Below, in pieces: positions 1 to 7,910 of a DNA stretch of 30,066 nucleotides (the stretch's first letter is position 1; each line of letters begins with the position of its first letter). A program made the position numbers and the translations under genes. Below the pieces are notes generated by a model that was not told where the DNA came from, made no database searches, and saw only the letters and a program-made list of their open reading frames with translations. The DNA comes from BOG-1363 sp043775355 (GTDB lineage Bacteria > Planctomycetota > UBA11346): the NCBI GenBank assembly GCA_043775355.1, contig JAYVSL010000058.1, forward strand, positions 1 to 30,066, written 5' to 3'.

Positions 1-84
1 CCGGTTAATTCACTGTTTTCGCGTGAAATTGTGACTCCAGCAGATCCGCAAATCGGTAAACAGTTGTCATTTCTAGACTTCTAG
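1..84 (+). CDS. Possible C-terminal end of an unidentified protein (partial)
   Basis: Frame 1 is open from the window edge to a TAG at 82-84 and gives 27 residues ending in QLSFLDF. The composition is ordinary for protein, with no long low-complexity run. The gene would converge on the small ORF and nrdB that follow on the minus strand. There is too little sequence to name a family, and an open stretch this short could arise by chance. Confidence 0.3.
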   Translation, partial: PVNSLFSREIVTPADPQIGKQLSFLDF

Positions 85-138
85 GCGGACAGCAGTGAAA
101 AAACATATACAAAAGAAAATATCTTTTCATAGATTTCC

Positions 139-258
139 TTATTTAGCCACGGGTTCTGAGACCGTAATTTTTCCATTCTTATCTACATCAAAACCCCAAA
201 GAATACATCCGTATTGCTTACCTTTATTAGGACAAATAAAGGACACGCTGCCCCGCAT
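139..258 (-). CDS. Small hypothetical protein directly after nrdB
   Basis: This 39-residue frame starts at an ATG only 13 bp after the nrdB stop. A purine-rich GAGGGG lies about 10 nt upstream of the ATG and would serve as a ribosome binding site. The protein has two cysteines (residues 9 and 18) and a stretch DVDKNGKIT that resembles an EF-hand calcium loop, but a single short loop is weak evidence. It could be translated from the nrdAB message, or be the remnant of a longer gene whose 5' end was lost. A longer in-frame start at 321 overlaps nrdB and looks less likely. No family is recognised. Confidence 0.3.
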   Translation of the reverse strand: MRGSVSFICPNKGKQYGCILWGFDVDKNGKITVSEPVAK

Positions 259-271
259 GGACTTGTCCCCC

Positions 272-1525
272 TCACCACTGCAACGCCCCCCCACTCTGAT
301 ATTCCGTAACTCTCGTCTCAAAGAAATTCTTCTCCTTCTTAAGATCCAACACCTCCGACATCCAAGGAAACGGATTCACCGCCCCAGGCCATTGCTCCGG
401 CAACCCAATCTGCTGGCAACGTCGGTTGGCGACAAACTGAATATAATCCTTAAACATCCCAGCATTCAGCCCAAGCACACCCTTGGGCATGGTGTCGACC
501 GCGTAGCGGTATTCCAAATCCACCGCCTGCTTCATCAGATCAATAATCTCATTCTGAAACGTCTCCGTCCACAGTCCCGGATTTTCCGCCTTGATGGTGT
601 TGATCACATCGATGCCAAAGTTCAGATGCATCGATTCATCGCGCAGGATGTATTGGAACTGCTCGCTGGCGCCGCTCATCAGATTGCGCCGCCCAAAGCT
701 GAGCATTTGGACAAAGCCGACGTAGAAAAAGATACCTTCCATCAGCACATAGAAACCAATCAAATTACGCAGTAAACGCTGATCAGTGGCATGAGTGCCG
801 GTTTTAAAATTAGGATCGCACAGTTCGCGGGTGAACTGCAATTCGAACGCAGCCTTGTCATGAACGGCGGGAATTTCGCGGTACATGTTGAAAATTTCGG
901 TCTCATCCATGCCCAGCGATTCAATGATGTACTGGTAGGCGTGGGTGTGCAGCGCTTCTTCAAACGCCTGGCGCAGCAAATACTGCCGGACTTCGGGGTT
1001 GGTCAGGTGACGATAAACCGCCAACACCAAGTTGTTCGCCACCAAACTGTCAGCGGTGGAGAAAAAGCCGAGGTTGCGCTTGATGATGCGGCGCTCGTCC
1101 TCGCTGAGCATGGAGCCTTTCCACGTCGCGACGTCGGCGGCCATGTTCACTTCTTGCGGCATCCAATGATTAGCGCAGGCGTCGAGGTATTTCTTCCACG
1201 CCCAATCATATTTGAACGGCACCAGCTGATTCAGGTCAGCGTGACAGTTGATGATCTTTTTATCATCGACGCGAATGCGCGCTGCGCCCATGGTGGCGTT
1301 CAGCGATTCATCAACCTTCGCCCGATCCGAAGCAAACGTGCGGGTGGTTTCCGTCGCCAAAGCCGAAGCCGGATTGAGCGTGGTGGTCGCCGCAGCCGCA
1401 GCCGCCATGCGCAATTCTGGAGCCGAATTAAAAGCCTTGGTCCCAGGCTTAGGCGTCAAAGCCCGCGCAGGCGCCAATAAATCGGCAGCGGTGGTTGGTT
1501 CATTGTCATCCCAGGAGAGAGTCAT
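272..1525 (-). CDS. nrdB: Ribonucleoside-diphosphate reductase, class Ia beta subunit (NrdB)
   Basis: This is the small subunit of the aerobic ribonucleotide reductase. It carries the diiron-tyrosyl radical that is passed to NrdA for reduction of ribonucleotides to deoxyribonucleotides. The expected iron ligands are visible: D159, E190 and H193 (EALH), E263 (EGIFF), E297 and H300 (RDESMH). Y197 sits four residues after H193, where the radical tyrosine belongs. The C-terminal tail YQSGGALQW is the type that docks into the alpha subunit. At 417 residues it is longer than the Escherichia coli protein, because about 80 N-terminal residues are alanine- and threonine-rich and look disordered. AAGGA lies 5 nt before the ATG. 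It lies downstream of nrdA on the same strand, across a 271-bp gap filled by heptamer repeats, and is probably co-transcribed with it. Confidence 0.96.
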   Translation of the reverse strand: MTLSWDDNEPTTAADLLAPARALTPKPGTKAFNSAPELRMAAAAAATTTLNPASALATETTRTFASDRAKVDESLNATMGAARIRVDDKKIINCHADLNQLVPFKYDWAWKKYLDACANHWMPQEVNMAADVATWKGSMLSEDERRIIKRNLGFFSTADSLVANNLVLAVYRHLTNPEVRQYLLRQAFEEALHTHAYQYIIESLGMDETEIFNMYREIPAVHDKAAFELQFTRELCDPNFKTGTHATDQRLLRNLIGFYVLMEGIFFYVGFVQMLSFGRRNLMSGASEQFQYILRDESMHLNFGIDVINTIKAENPGLWTETFQNEIIDLMKQAVDLEYRYAVDTMPKGVLGLNAGMFKDYIQFVANRRCQQIGLPEQWPGAVNPFPWMSEVLDLKKEKNFFETRVTEYQSGGALQW

Positions 1526-1546
1526 GGCGGTCCTTGATTGTGCGAA

Positions 1547-1791
1547 GAGCTACGAGCGGCGAGCTACGAGCTACGAGTCGCGAAAGGTGAGAGAGCGAAG
1601 AGTTACAAGCTACGAGCTACGAGCTGCGAGCTACGAGCTGCGAGTCGCGAAAGGTGAGAGAGCGAAGAGCGAAGAGCGAAGAGTCGCGAAAGGGGGAAGA
1701 GACGATGGCAGGATTCGGATGGCACATGGTGCGAGCCAGAAGCTACGAGCGGCAAGTGATGAACTCGCAGCTCGCAGCTCGTAGCTCGTAG
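1547..1791. repeat. Heptamer array (GAGCTAC family) between nrdA and nrdB
   Basis: From 1547 the DNA can be read almost without break as 7-bp words: GAGCTAC, GAGCTGC, GAGCGGC, GAGTCGC, GAAAGGT, CGAAGAG. A five-word block (GAGCTAC or GAGCTGC, then GAGTCGC, GAAAGGT, GAGAGAG, CGAAGAG) occurs twice, at 1568-1602 and 1635-1669. The far side, 1764-1791, holds four words in the opposite orientation (CTCGCAG twice, CTCGTAG twice) and ends 5 bp from the nrdA stop, so the two sides can pair. The segment between, about 1695-1763, is mostly non-repetitive. It resembles the heptanucleotide tandem repeats known from filamentous cyanobacteria in period, not in sequence. Confidence 0.85.
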
Positions 1792-1796
1792 CTAAA

Positions 1797-4640
1797 TTAC
1801 TGGCAGGCCTCGCACGTCGGATCACTCCGATCGCAGGCCTTGCCCTGCATCGTTGGTGCCGGTGCCGGGACTTTCGCCACGCCGCCGGATGACACCGCGT
1901 TGAGCTGGCCGCTCTTGCCGGTGCTCTTTTCGACGTGGGTGGCGCCCTGCGAACGCAAGTAATAGGTGGTTTTGCAACCGGTCTTCCAGGCCAAGAAGTA
2001 CATGTCGTGCAATTTCTTGCCTGACGGTTCCTTCATGAATAAGTTCAATGACTGCGCTTGGTCGATCCACTTCTGACGACGCGATGCGGCTTCGATCAAC
2101 CACTTGGGTTCGATTTCGAAGGCCGTCGCGAACAACGCCTTCAAGTGATCGGGCACGCGGGGGATTTTCTGCACCGAACCATCATAATATTTCAGGTCGT
2201 CGCACATCTGACGATCCCACAGGCCGCGCTTCTTCAATTCGTCGACCAAGTACATGTTCACGACCGTGAAGTCGCCGGACATGTTCGATTTGACGAAGAG
2301 GTTTTGGTAAACCGGTTCGATACACTGGCTGACGCCGATGATGTTGCTGATGGTCGCGGTGGGAGCGATCGCCAGGGTGTTGCTGTTGCGCATGCCATGC
2401 GCAGCGATGTGTGCACGCACGGGCGCCCAGTCCATCTTGGCACTGGTGTCTTGGTTCAACTGACCGGGCTTGCGATTGTCGGCCAAGATCTTGATCGAGT
2501 CGATCGGCAGAATGCCCTTCGACCACAGACTGCCCTGATAACTGCCGTAGGCACCGCGCTCCTTGGCCAAGCGTGAGCTGGCAAGAATCGAATAGTAGCT
2601 AACCGCTTCCATCGATTCATCGGCAAACGCCACCGCTTCATCGCTGGCAAAGGCCAAGCCGCGAATGCACAACGCATCGTGGTGACCCATGATGCCAAGG
2701 CCGACGGGACGATGACGCAGGTTGGATTTACGCGCTTCGGGACAAGTATAGAGATTGATCTCGATCACGTTGTCGAGCATACGCATCGCAACGTTGATGG
2801 TCTCTTCCAACTTCTGATGATCGATGCCCGCAGCGGTGACGTGGGCAACCAAGTTGACCGAACCCAAATTACACACGGCGATTTCATCGCGGCTGGTATT
2901 GAGGGTAATTTCGGTGCACAAATTACTGCTATGCACCACGCCAGCGTGCTGTTGTGGACTGCGCAGATTGCAGGGATCTTTAAACGTCACCCACGGGTGG
3001 CCGGTTTCAAACAACATGCCGAGCATTTTGCGCCACAAGGACAGCGCTTTGACTTTCTTCGCCAGTTTAATCTTGCCCGATGCCACGGCCGCTTCGGCGG
3101 CTTCGTAGGCTTTACGGAATTCGTTGCCGAATTTTTCATGCAGATCGGGCACATCGTGCGGACTAAACAACGTCCATTCCGCATCGGCTTCAACGCGTTC
3201 CATGAACAAGTCAGGAATCCAATTAGCCGTGTTCATGTCGTGCGTGCGACGACGATCATCACCGGTATTTTTGCGCAGATCGAGGAACTCTTCGACGTCT
3301 AAATGCCAGGTTTCGAGATAGGCGCAGATCGCGCCTTTGCGCTTGCCGCCCTGGTTGACCGCGACGGCGACGTCGTTGGCCACTTTCATGAACGGAATCA
3401 CACCCTGTGATTTGCCGTTGGTGCCCTTGATGTGCGCACCGAGAGCGCGTACCGGCGTCCAGTCATTGCCCAAGCCGCCCGAAAATTTCGACAGCAGCGC
3501 GTCATCACGCAAGGCTTTGAAGATATCGCCGAGATCGTCTTGAATGGTACTGAGGAAGCACGACGACAACTGCGGGCTGGTGCAACCGCTGTTGAACAAC
3601 GTCGGCGTCGACGACACAAAGCGGAAGGTCGACAGTTGTTCATAGAAACTGATCGCCACCGCTTCGCGATCGGTTTCGCGCACCGCCAAACCCATGGCGA
3701 CGCGCATCCAGAACGCTTGCGGCAATTCAATGCGACGGCCCTGAATGTGCAGGAAATAGCGGTCAGCAAGAATCTGCAGACCAAGGAATTCGAACTGATT
3801 ATCGCGCTCTAAATTGCAGGCTTTGGCAACGCGAGCGAGGTCGTAGTTGCCCATTTCGCGATCCAGCAAACCGGCTTCGATGCCGCGCTGGATGTACGCC
3901 TTGAAATAATCCTGCCAGCCTTCAGCCAGCTCGGTCTGCGTCGTCGGACGACCGAGCGCTTGTTCACGCACGGTGTCGAGCAGCAAACGCGCAGCGGCGA
4001 AGGTATAGTTCGGCTCTTCTTCCAAACGCATGCGCGCGGCCATCACCGGTGCCTGAACCAATTCGGCATACGGAACGCCGTCGTACAAACTGGAGAACGT
4101 ATCTTTTTCTAACAGCTCTGCGCTCACGCCGGTCAGGCCGGTGCAGGCTTCAGCGATCACGCAGCGCAGACGGGCGAAATCGAGCGGCCGCTTGACGCCA
4201 TCAGGAAACGTGACGCTGATCGCGGGAACTTCGAGCGCAGGCTTTTTCACCACCGTTTGCGTCGAGCGCGCTTGACGACGCGATTCGCGGTACAGCACGA
4301 AGCGACGAGCCGCTTCATGCTGGCTGGCGCGCATCAGCGACAACTCAGCCTGGTCCTGAATTTCTTCGACGTCAAACGTGCCGCCTTCAGGGCGACGAGC
4401 GGTCAGCTGCTCGCAAATCTGCCGCGCCAACAGCGCGGTCAAATCGCGGCTGCGAGCCGACAGCACGTCGCCGCCTTCGGCAGCCAACAAGGCCTTGGCC
4501 ACCGCACGAGCGATGCGCTCCGGATTGAACGGGCGCAAATCTCCATCACGGCTACGCGTGCGATGGTGAGTGAACAACGCCGGGTCGAGGTCGGACAGGG
4601 GTTGTTGAGTGGCGGGGGCGGGGGCGGTTTGTGCGGTCAT
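1797..4640 (-). CDS. nrdA: Ribonucleoside-diphosphate reductase, class Ia alpha subunit (NrdA)
   Basis: This is the catalytic large subunit of aerobic ribonucleotide reductase, 947 residues. Two ATP-cone allosteric domains are visible, at about 25-125 and 140-230; the second matches the usual N-terminal cone of NrdA, and the first is extra. The active site is present: C361 (SSCFLS), N573-C575-E577 (NLCTE), C590 (AVCNLGS), and the tyrosine pair Y893-Y894 of the radical path. PTATISNIIG at 760-769 is the conserved phosphate-binding loop. The tail ends in CEAC (C943, C946), the shuttle cysteines reduced by thioredoxin or glutaredoxin. A doubled cone suggests nuanced ATP/dATP control, as known for other multi-cone NrdA proteins. 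The start ATG has only a weak GGA upstream. nrdB follows on the same strand. Confidence 0.97.
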   Translation of the reverse strand: MTAQTAPAPATQQPLSDLDPALFTHHRTRSRDGDLRPFNPERIARAVAKALLAAEGGDVLSARSRDLTALLARQICEQLTARRPEGGTFDVEEIQDQAELSLMRASQHEAARRFVLYRESRRQARSTQTVVKKPALEVPAISVTFPDGVKRPLDFARLRCVIAEACTGLTGVSAELLEKDTFSSLYDGVPYAELVQAPVMAARMRLEEEPNYTFAAARLLLDTVREQALGRPTTQTELAEGWQDYFKAYIQRGIEAGLLDREMGNYDLARVAKACNLERDNQFEFLGLQILADRYFLHIQGRRIELPQAFWMRVAMGLAVRETDREAVAISFYEQLSTFRFVSSTPTLFNSGCTSPQLSSCFLSTIQDDLGDIFKALRDDALLSKFSGGLGNDWTPVRALGAHIKGTNGKSQGVIPFMKVANDVAVAVNQGGKRKGAICAYLETWHLDVEEFLDLRKNTGDDRRRTHDMNTANWIPDLFMERVEADAEWTLFSPHDVPDLHEKFGNEFRKAYEAAEAAVASGKIKLAKKVKALSLWRKMLGMLFETGHPWVTFKDPCNLRSPQQHAGVVHSSNLCTEITLNTSRDEIAVCNLGSVNLVAHVTAAGIDHQKLEETINVAMRMLDNVIEINLYTCPEARKSNLRHRPVGLGIMGHHDALCIRGLAFASDEAVAFADESMEAVSYYSILASSRLAKERGAYGSYQGSLWSKGILPIDSIKILADNRKPGQLNQDTSAKMDWAPVRAHIAAHGMRNSNTLAIAPTATISNIIGVSQCIEPVYQNLFVKSNMSGDFTVVNMYLVDELKKRGLWDRQMCDDLKYYDGSVQKIPRVPDHLKALFATAFEIEPKWLIEAASRRQKWIDQAQSLNLFMKEPSGKKLHDMYFLAWKTGCKTTYYLRSQGATHVEKSTGKSGQLNAVSSGGVAKVPAPAPTMQGKACDRSDPTCEACQ

Positions 4641-4753
4641 GCGAGCGATCCGAAAACGGAGTGGAGAGAGGCGTTCAGATGAAAAAAGAATGCAACGACA
4701 CCAAGTGCAAGCAGTGCAAAGTGGCAGTCACTTAGGGGAGGACCTGTATACCA

Positions 4754-4785
4754 GCGGTAGTGGGGCCTCAAGAGGCAACTACTGC
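4754..4785. promoter_or_regulatory. Imperfect hairpin in the nrdA upstream region
   Basis: GCGGTAGT pairs with ACTACTGC (one G-T pair on the plus strand) and an inner GCCTC pairs with GAGGC around an AA loop. Between the two stems is a small asymmetric internal loop. It lies about 115-145 nt upstream of the nrdA start and would be in the nrdA leader if transcription begins further upstream. No T run follows on either strand, so it is not an obvious terminator. Confidence 0.35.
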
Positions 4786-4930
4786 CGATAGATACGTCAT
4801 CGTGACCGTAACTATACATCTTTTTGACAATCAGGGGCGAAGGCACGGCGACTTATACAATCGCTAGTGCCGGCTCAACATAAAACTACCGCCTATAGGG
4901 CTCGTAGCTCGAAGAGGTTACTCACACAAG

Positions 4931-4960
4931 TGGTGAAGGCGTTCTTTATCGCCTTCACCA
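4931..4960. terminator. Perfect 11-bp hairpin, possible terminator of the BFD-like gene
   Basis: TGGTGAAGGCG and CGCCTTCACCA are exact inverted copies separated by 8 nt. The hairpin lies between the BFD-like gene and nrdA, both on the minus strand. There is no U tract on either side, so it could be a Rho-dependent or processing structure, or part of a repeat family, and not an intrinsic terminator. Confidence 0.35.
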
Positions 4961-5044
4961 AACCAAGGGGCTTGACTGAGCAAAAAATTCGGACTTGCCA
5001 GGGTTTCTTTTGAATCTGAAAGCGACCGCAGCGAAATGTGGATG

Positions 5045-5067
5045 GATAACACGGTCTCAGTGTTATC
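5045..5067. other. Hairpin or operator-like palindrome
   Basis: GATAACAC and GTGTTATC are perfect inverted copies around a 7-nt centre. It lies about 80 bp downstream of the BFD-like gene. A run of nine A residues follows at 5087-5095 on the plus strand. It could be a terminator element or a protein-binding palindrome; the sequence alone does not decide. Confidence 0.35.
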
Positions 5068-5147
5068 GACTGCGACGCCTCCACCGAAAAAAAAACTTTT
5101 GAATGACCAATAAAAAATGGCTCTGCGGCGATTCGCTGGAGACGCTT

Positions 5148-5387
5148 TTACTGAATATCCCACGGCTCAGGCTTGCATGGCTTGGGCGGCAGATCATCAA
5201 CCCGCACCGAAAAACACGTCGCGCCAGTGTCGAGGACGGCTTGCAAATATGGCCGGCAACCGCCGCAGCCCAAACCGCAACGTGTATGGATGCTGATTTC
5301 TGCGGCAGTGCTCCAGCCCTCTTCGCGCGCGGCGGAGAGGATCTCAGTGAATGTTTTCTGAAAACAAACGCACCGCGTAACTGCCAT
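5148..5387 (-). CDS. [2Fe-2S]-binding BFD-like small protein
   Basis: This 79-residue protein has the cysteine layout of the bacterioferritin-associated ferredoxin (BFD-like) [2Fe-2S] domain: C6 and C8 (CVC) near the N-terminus, then C41 and C44 in CGLGCGGCRPYL, with an added C37. The intervening helix-turn sequence TEILSAAREEG also fits. Family members handle iron release from bacterioferritin or act as small electron-transfer modules in larger enzymes. It is a stand-alone gene upstream of nrdA on the same strand but about 500 bp away. A role in iron or electron supply to the diiron NrdB is possible but unsupported beyond position. The C-terminal 25 residues are not part of the domain. No clear ribosome binding site is visible. 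Confidence 0.72.
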   Translation of the reverse strand: MAVTRCVCFQKTFTEILSAAREEGWSTAAEISIHTRCGLGCGGCRPYLQAVLDTGATCFSVRVDDLPPKPCKPEPWDIQ

Positions 5388-5511
5388 GATGATGGGTACC
5401 TAACCAATGGTTGGTGAAAGTGAAAGCGGCGAGGTTGTATCTTCACACGGAGACAATGCAGTGATTTACCGTCTCTGCGGCATTTTGTGTGGGTTCAATC
5501 TCAATCGACAG

Positions 5512-5647
5512 CCACGGAGAAATTCATCGAACAGGAGACGCGCAGACGCGGAGATCAGAGGAGGAGGATACTTGTTGGAGAGATCCGTCTTTTCCTCATT
5601 TCACCTCCGCGTCTCCGCGCCTCCTGTTCGATTTTGTTTCCGCTGTG
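5512..5647. repeat. Long palindromic element C (GCGCAGAGGCGCAGAG-like arms)
   Basis: Two arms of about 40 nt form an imperfect inverted repeat: CGAACAGGAG at 5528-5537 faces CTCCTGTTCG at 5621-5630, with adjoining GCGCAGACGCGGAG-like and CTCCGCGTCTCCGCGC stretches. The core resembles the arms of the two MITE copies at 14326-14489 and 24753-24915, but the outer ends differ. It lies between the BFD-like gene and livK. The rest of 5388-5834 shows no gene. Confidence 0.7.
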
Positions 5648-5834
5648 ATGAGCCCAAGGCCGGTGAAAAGAGCCACACACCACGTCGCAGCTCGATCTCG
5701 TGACTGGTGATAGCCCGTAGCCATTCCATCAAACTCTCACCGACTGATTCTTGCTCTCTGCCGCAGCAGGAGTTGCGTCTTGCCCCATAGCCATCGGTTC
5801 TACCCTGCCGAACTTCACCAAGGGAGACCTCACC

Positions 5835-7028
5835 ATGCTGCGCAGTTCCACTTTCGCCGTCATTCTGGCACTCGGATCCTTGGCGAACGCGGCAGAGTCG
5901 CTCACCATCGTCAGCAGTTTGCCGCGCACCGGCAGCGCCAACGCGCAGACCACCTCAATGGTCAACGGCATCAAAATGGCCATCGCCGAGGTCGGCGGAA
6001 AAGTCACCCTGGGCGGTACCGAATACACCATTAGCTACGAAGACTGGGACGATGCCTCGCCCGAACGTGGCGCGTGGGATCCCGCCGTAGAAGCCGCCAA
6101 CGCCGACAAAGCCATCCGCAATCCCGACGTGATGGCGTATATTGGTACCTACAATTCTGGCGCCGCAAAAATTGCGATGCCCAAGCTGAATCAAGCGGGC
6201 TTGGCGATGATTTCGCCAGCCAACACCTGGCCTGGCCTGACCAAACCCGGCGTTGGTGAAGCCAACGAACCAGAGGTCTATCGCCCAGCGGGCGCCATTA
6301 GTTATTTTCGCGTCGTCCCAGCCGACGATATTCAAGGCGCGGTCGGCGCAGCCTGGGCCAAAGAACTTGGCGCCAAAAAAATCTTCGTTTTACATGACCG
6401 TGAACTCTACGGCCAAGGCATCGCCAAGATGTTCAAGCAGAGCGCGGAAAAATGTGAACTGACCATCGTCGGCTTTGAAGGCATCGACGGCAAAGCGGGT
6501 AATTTCAAATCGCTGATTAATAAAATTCGCCAGCAACAACCCGATCTAGTCTACTTCGGCGGCACCACCGAAACCGGCGCCGGACAACTCGCCAAAGATA
6601 TGCTCGCTGGTGGACTGACGGCGAAACTGATGGGTCCAGACGCATTTTACAATTCCTCGCTGATGACCTCGGCCAGTAACGCCGTCCTTGAAAATCGCGT
6701 GCTCATTACCTTCGGCGGGCTGCCCGCAGATCAGCAAACCGGCAAGGGGAAGTCCTTCGTCGATGGCTACCGCGCCCTCCATAAAGCCGATCCCGAAGGC
6801 TACGCCATCTACGCCTACGAAAGCACCAAAGTCACCATTGATGCGATGATCCGCGCCGGAAAGAAAGACCGTGGCGCCATCCTTGCCGCGCTGCGTGCGA
6901 CCAAAAATTTTGACGGCGCATTGGGCACTTGGTCATTCGACGCCAACGGCGACACCACCCTGATGCTGATGAGCGGAAACACCGTGCGCGGCGGAGCGTT
7001 CTCGTTTGTGAAGCGGTTGGGGCAGTAG
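5835..7028 (+). CDS. Branched-chain amino acid-type ABC transporter substrate-binding protein (LivK-like)
   Basis: Periplasmic type I binding protein of 397 residues. The signal peptide is MLRSSTFAVILALGSLANA. The mature part starts with ESLTIVSSLPRTG, typical of Leu/Ile/Val and amide binding proteins, and the two-lobe fold signatures follow (VMAYIGTYNSGAAKIAMP, then ISYFRVVPADDIQGA, KIFVLHDRELYGQG, PDLVYFGG). AGGGAG about 9 nt before the ATG at 5835 supports this start over an in-frame ATG at 5751. Its transport partners livH, livM, livG and livF follow on the same strand, interrupted by one peptidase gene. The ligand cannot be read from the sequence; members of this family bind branched-chain amino acids, urea, amides or aromatic acids. 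Confidence 0.92.
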   Translation: MLRSSTFAVILALGSLANAAESLTIVSSLPRTGSANAQTTSMVNGIKMAIAEVGGKVTLGGTEYTISYEDWDDASPERGAWDPAVEAANADKAIRNPDVMAYIGTYNSGAAKIAMPKLNQAGLAMISPANTWPGLTKPGVGEANEPEVYRPAGAISYFRVVPADDIQGAVGAAWAKELGAKKIFVLHDRELYGQGIAKMFKQSAEKCELTIVGFEGIDGKAGNFKSLINKIRQQQPDLVYFGGTTETGAGQLAKDMLAGGLTAKLMGPDAFYNSSLMTSASNAVLENRVLITFGGLPADQQTGKGKSFVDGYRALHKADPEGYAIYAYESTKVTIDAMIRAGKKDRGAILAALRATKNFDGALGTWSFDANGDTTLMLMSGNTVRGGAFSFVKRLGQ

Positions 7029-7040
7029 GCGGGACCGTCC

Positions 7041-7068
7041 GATGTCCGATGTCCGATGTCCGATGTCC
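7041..7068. repeat. Heptamer array a: four GATGTCC units
   Basis: Four perfect tandem copies of GATGTCC, with a partial unit on either side, 12 bp after livK. It faces the oppositely oriented array at 7911-8023 across the C39 peptidase gene. Confidence 0.95.
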
Positions 7069-7089
7069 ATCGAACCATAGCTATATTCC

Positions 7090-7902
7090 ATGCCTATCGC
7101 CCTGGTGCTGACGCTGCTGCTTTTCCTGCTGTTGTCAGCAGTCGGCGCATGGTTGGCGCATCGTCATCCATCAAAAATATCATCATGGTCGGCTGCGCTC
7201 TTTCTCGCACTGATGATGGTTCCGGCGATCGTTTACGCTGGGTATTATCTGCACCTCGTCGAGGAACCGCTTTTGCTGTATCGACTTCGCGCACTGCCAG
7301 GAAGCGAACTCTTACCGGGCCTTATTGGTCTGCCCTTTGGTGGCATCGCGCTGATGCTGGGTCGCCATCAAAACAGAGCCGTTCGTTTGAGCGTCATTGG
7401 CCTAGCCATCGCGCCCATGCTGGTGCTGTTGCCCTACGCCAAAGAAATACTGAATCCGCTCGATCACACTTATATGAAAGCTCATTGGTCGGAAAATGTC
7501 AGCTTGCAGTCAACCTCTTCGACCTGCGGCCCCAGTGCAGCGGCAACTGTGCTGCGCTCGCTTGGCCAAGAAACGAACGAAGCAGAATTAGCCATCGCCG
7601 CACATACCTCCGCCAGCGGAACGGAAATCTGGTACCTCGCGCGGGCACTGCGTGCACGTGGGCTGACCGTCTCATTCCTCGCAACCGATCCAAATCCTTC
7701 GATCTTGCCCTATCCCGCCATCGCCGGTACTCGCATTGGCAATGAAACCGGAACAGGACATTTCATTGCCATACTCGACCGCGAAGGCGATCGCTACGTC
7801 TTCGGCGACCCCATGATCGGCAGACAAGTGTTGTCCCTCGCAGACATCCGACAAAGCCGCTTCTTCACCGGCTTTTTCCTCCTCATCGGCAACCAACCAT
7901 GA
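7090..7902 (+). CDS. Membrane-anchored C39-like cysteine peptidase
   Basis: 270 residues. The N-terminal third has about four membrane segments (4-20, 34-52, 74-90, 99-116). The C-terminal domain looks like a papain-fold C39 (bacteriocin-processing type) peptidase: oxyanion Q140 six residues before C146 in STCGPSAAA, H224 in GTGHFIAIL, and D240 in FGDPMIGR, all in the family order. C39 domains usually cleave after double glycine in exported peptides, often fused to an ABC exporter; here the domain is tethered to the membrane without ATPase. No leader-peptide substrate gene is seen nearby. The gene sits within the liv operon between livK and livH, bracketed by inverted heptamer arrays, and looks inserted. 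The start has no clear ribosome binding site. Confidence 0.8.
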   Translation: MPIALVLTLLLFLLLSAVGAWLAHRHPSKISSWSAALFLALMMVPAIVYAGYYLHLVEEPLLLYRLRALPGSELLPGLIGLPFGGIALMLGRHQNRAVRLSVIGLAIAPMLVLLPYAKEILNPLDHTYMKAHWSENVSLQSTSSTCGPSAAATVLRSLGQETNEAELAIAAHTSASGTEIWYLARALRARGLTVSFLATDPNPSILPYPAIAGTRIGNETGTGHFIAILDREGDRYVFGDPMIGRQVLSLADIRQSRFFTGFFLLIGNQP

Positions 7903-7910
7903 TCCCAAGT

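Larger units (their letters stand above)
4641..5147. other. Non-coding stretch upstream of nrdA with hairpins
   Basis: No convincing gene is seen in about 500 bp; the short frames here lack recognisable sequence. It holds three hairpin-forming stretches (listed separately) and one stray copy of the heptamer motif CTCGTAG at 4901-4907. The nrdA promoter must lie here or upstream of the BFD-like gene. I looked for a paired NrdR-box motif and could not convince myself of one. Confidence 0.6.

Noticed and set aside
2058..3812. Plus-strand frames of 60-207 residues inside nrdA
   Set aside because: They mirror a well-conserved minus-strand gene and show no family signature.
4637..4846. 69-residue minus-strand frame running into nrdA
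   Set aside because: It overlaps the nrdA start in another frame, has no recognised sequence and covers a hairpin region.
5751..5834. Upstream start for the LivK-like protein
   Set aside because: It would put 28 residues before a normal signal peptide. The ATG at 5835 has a good ribosome binding site.
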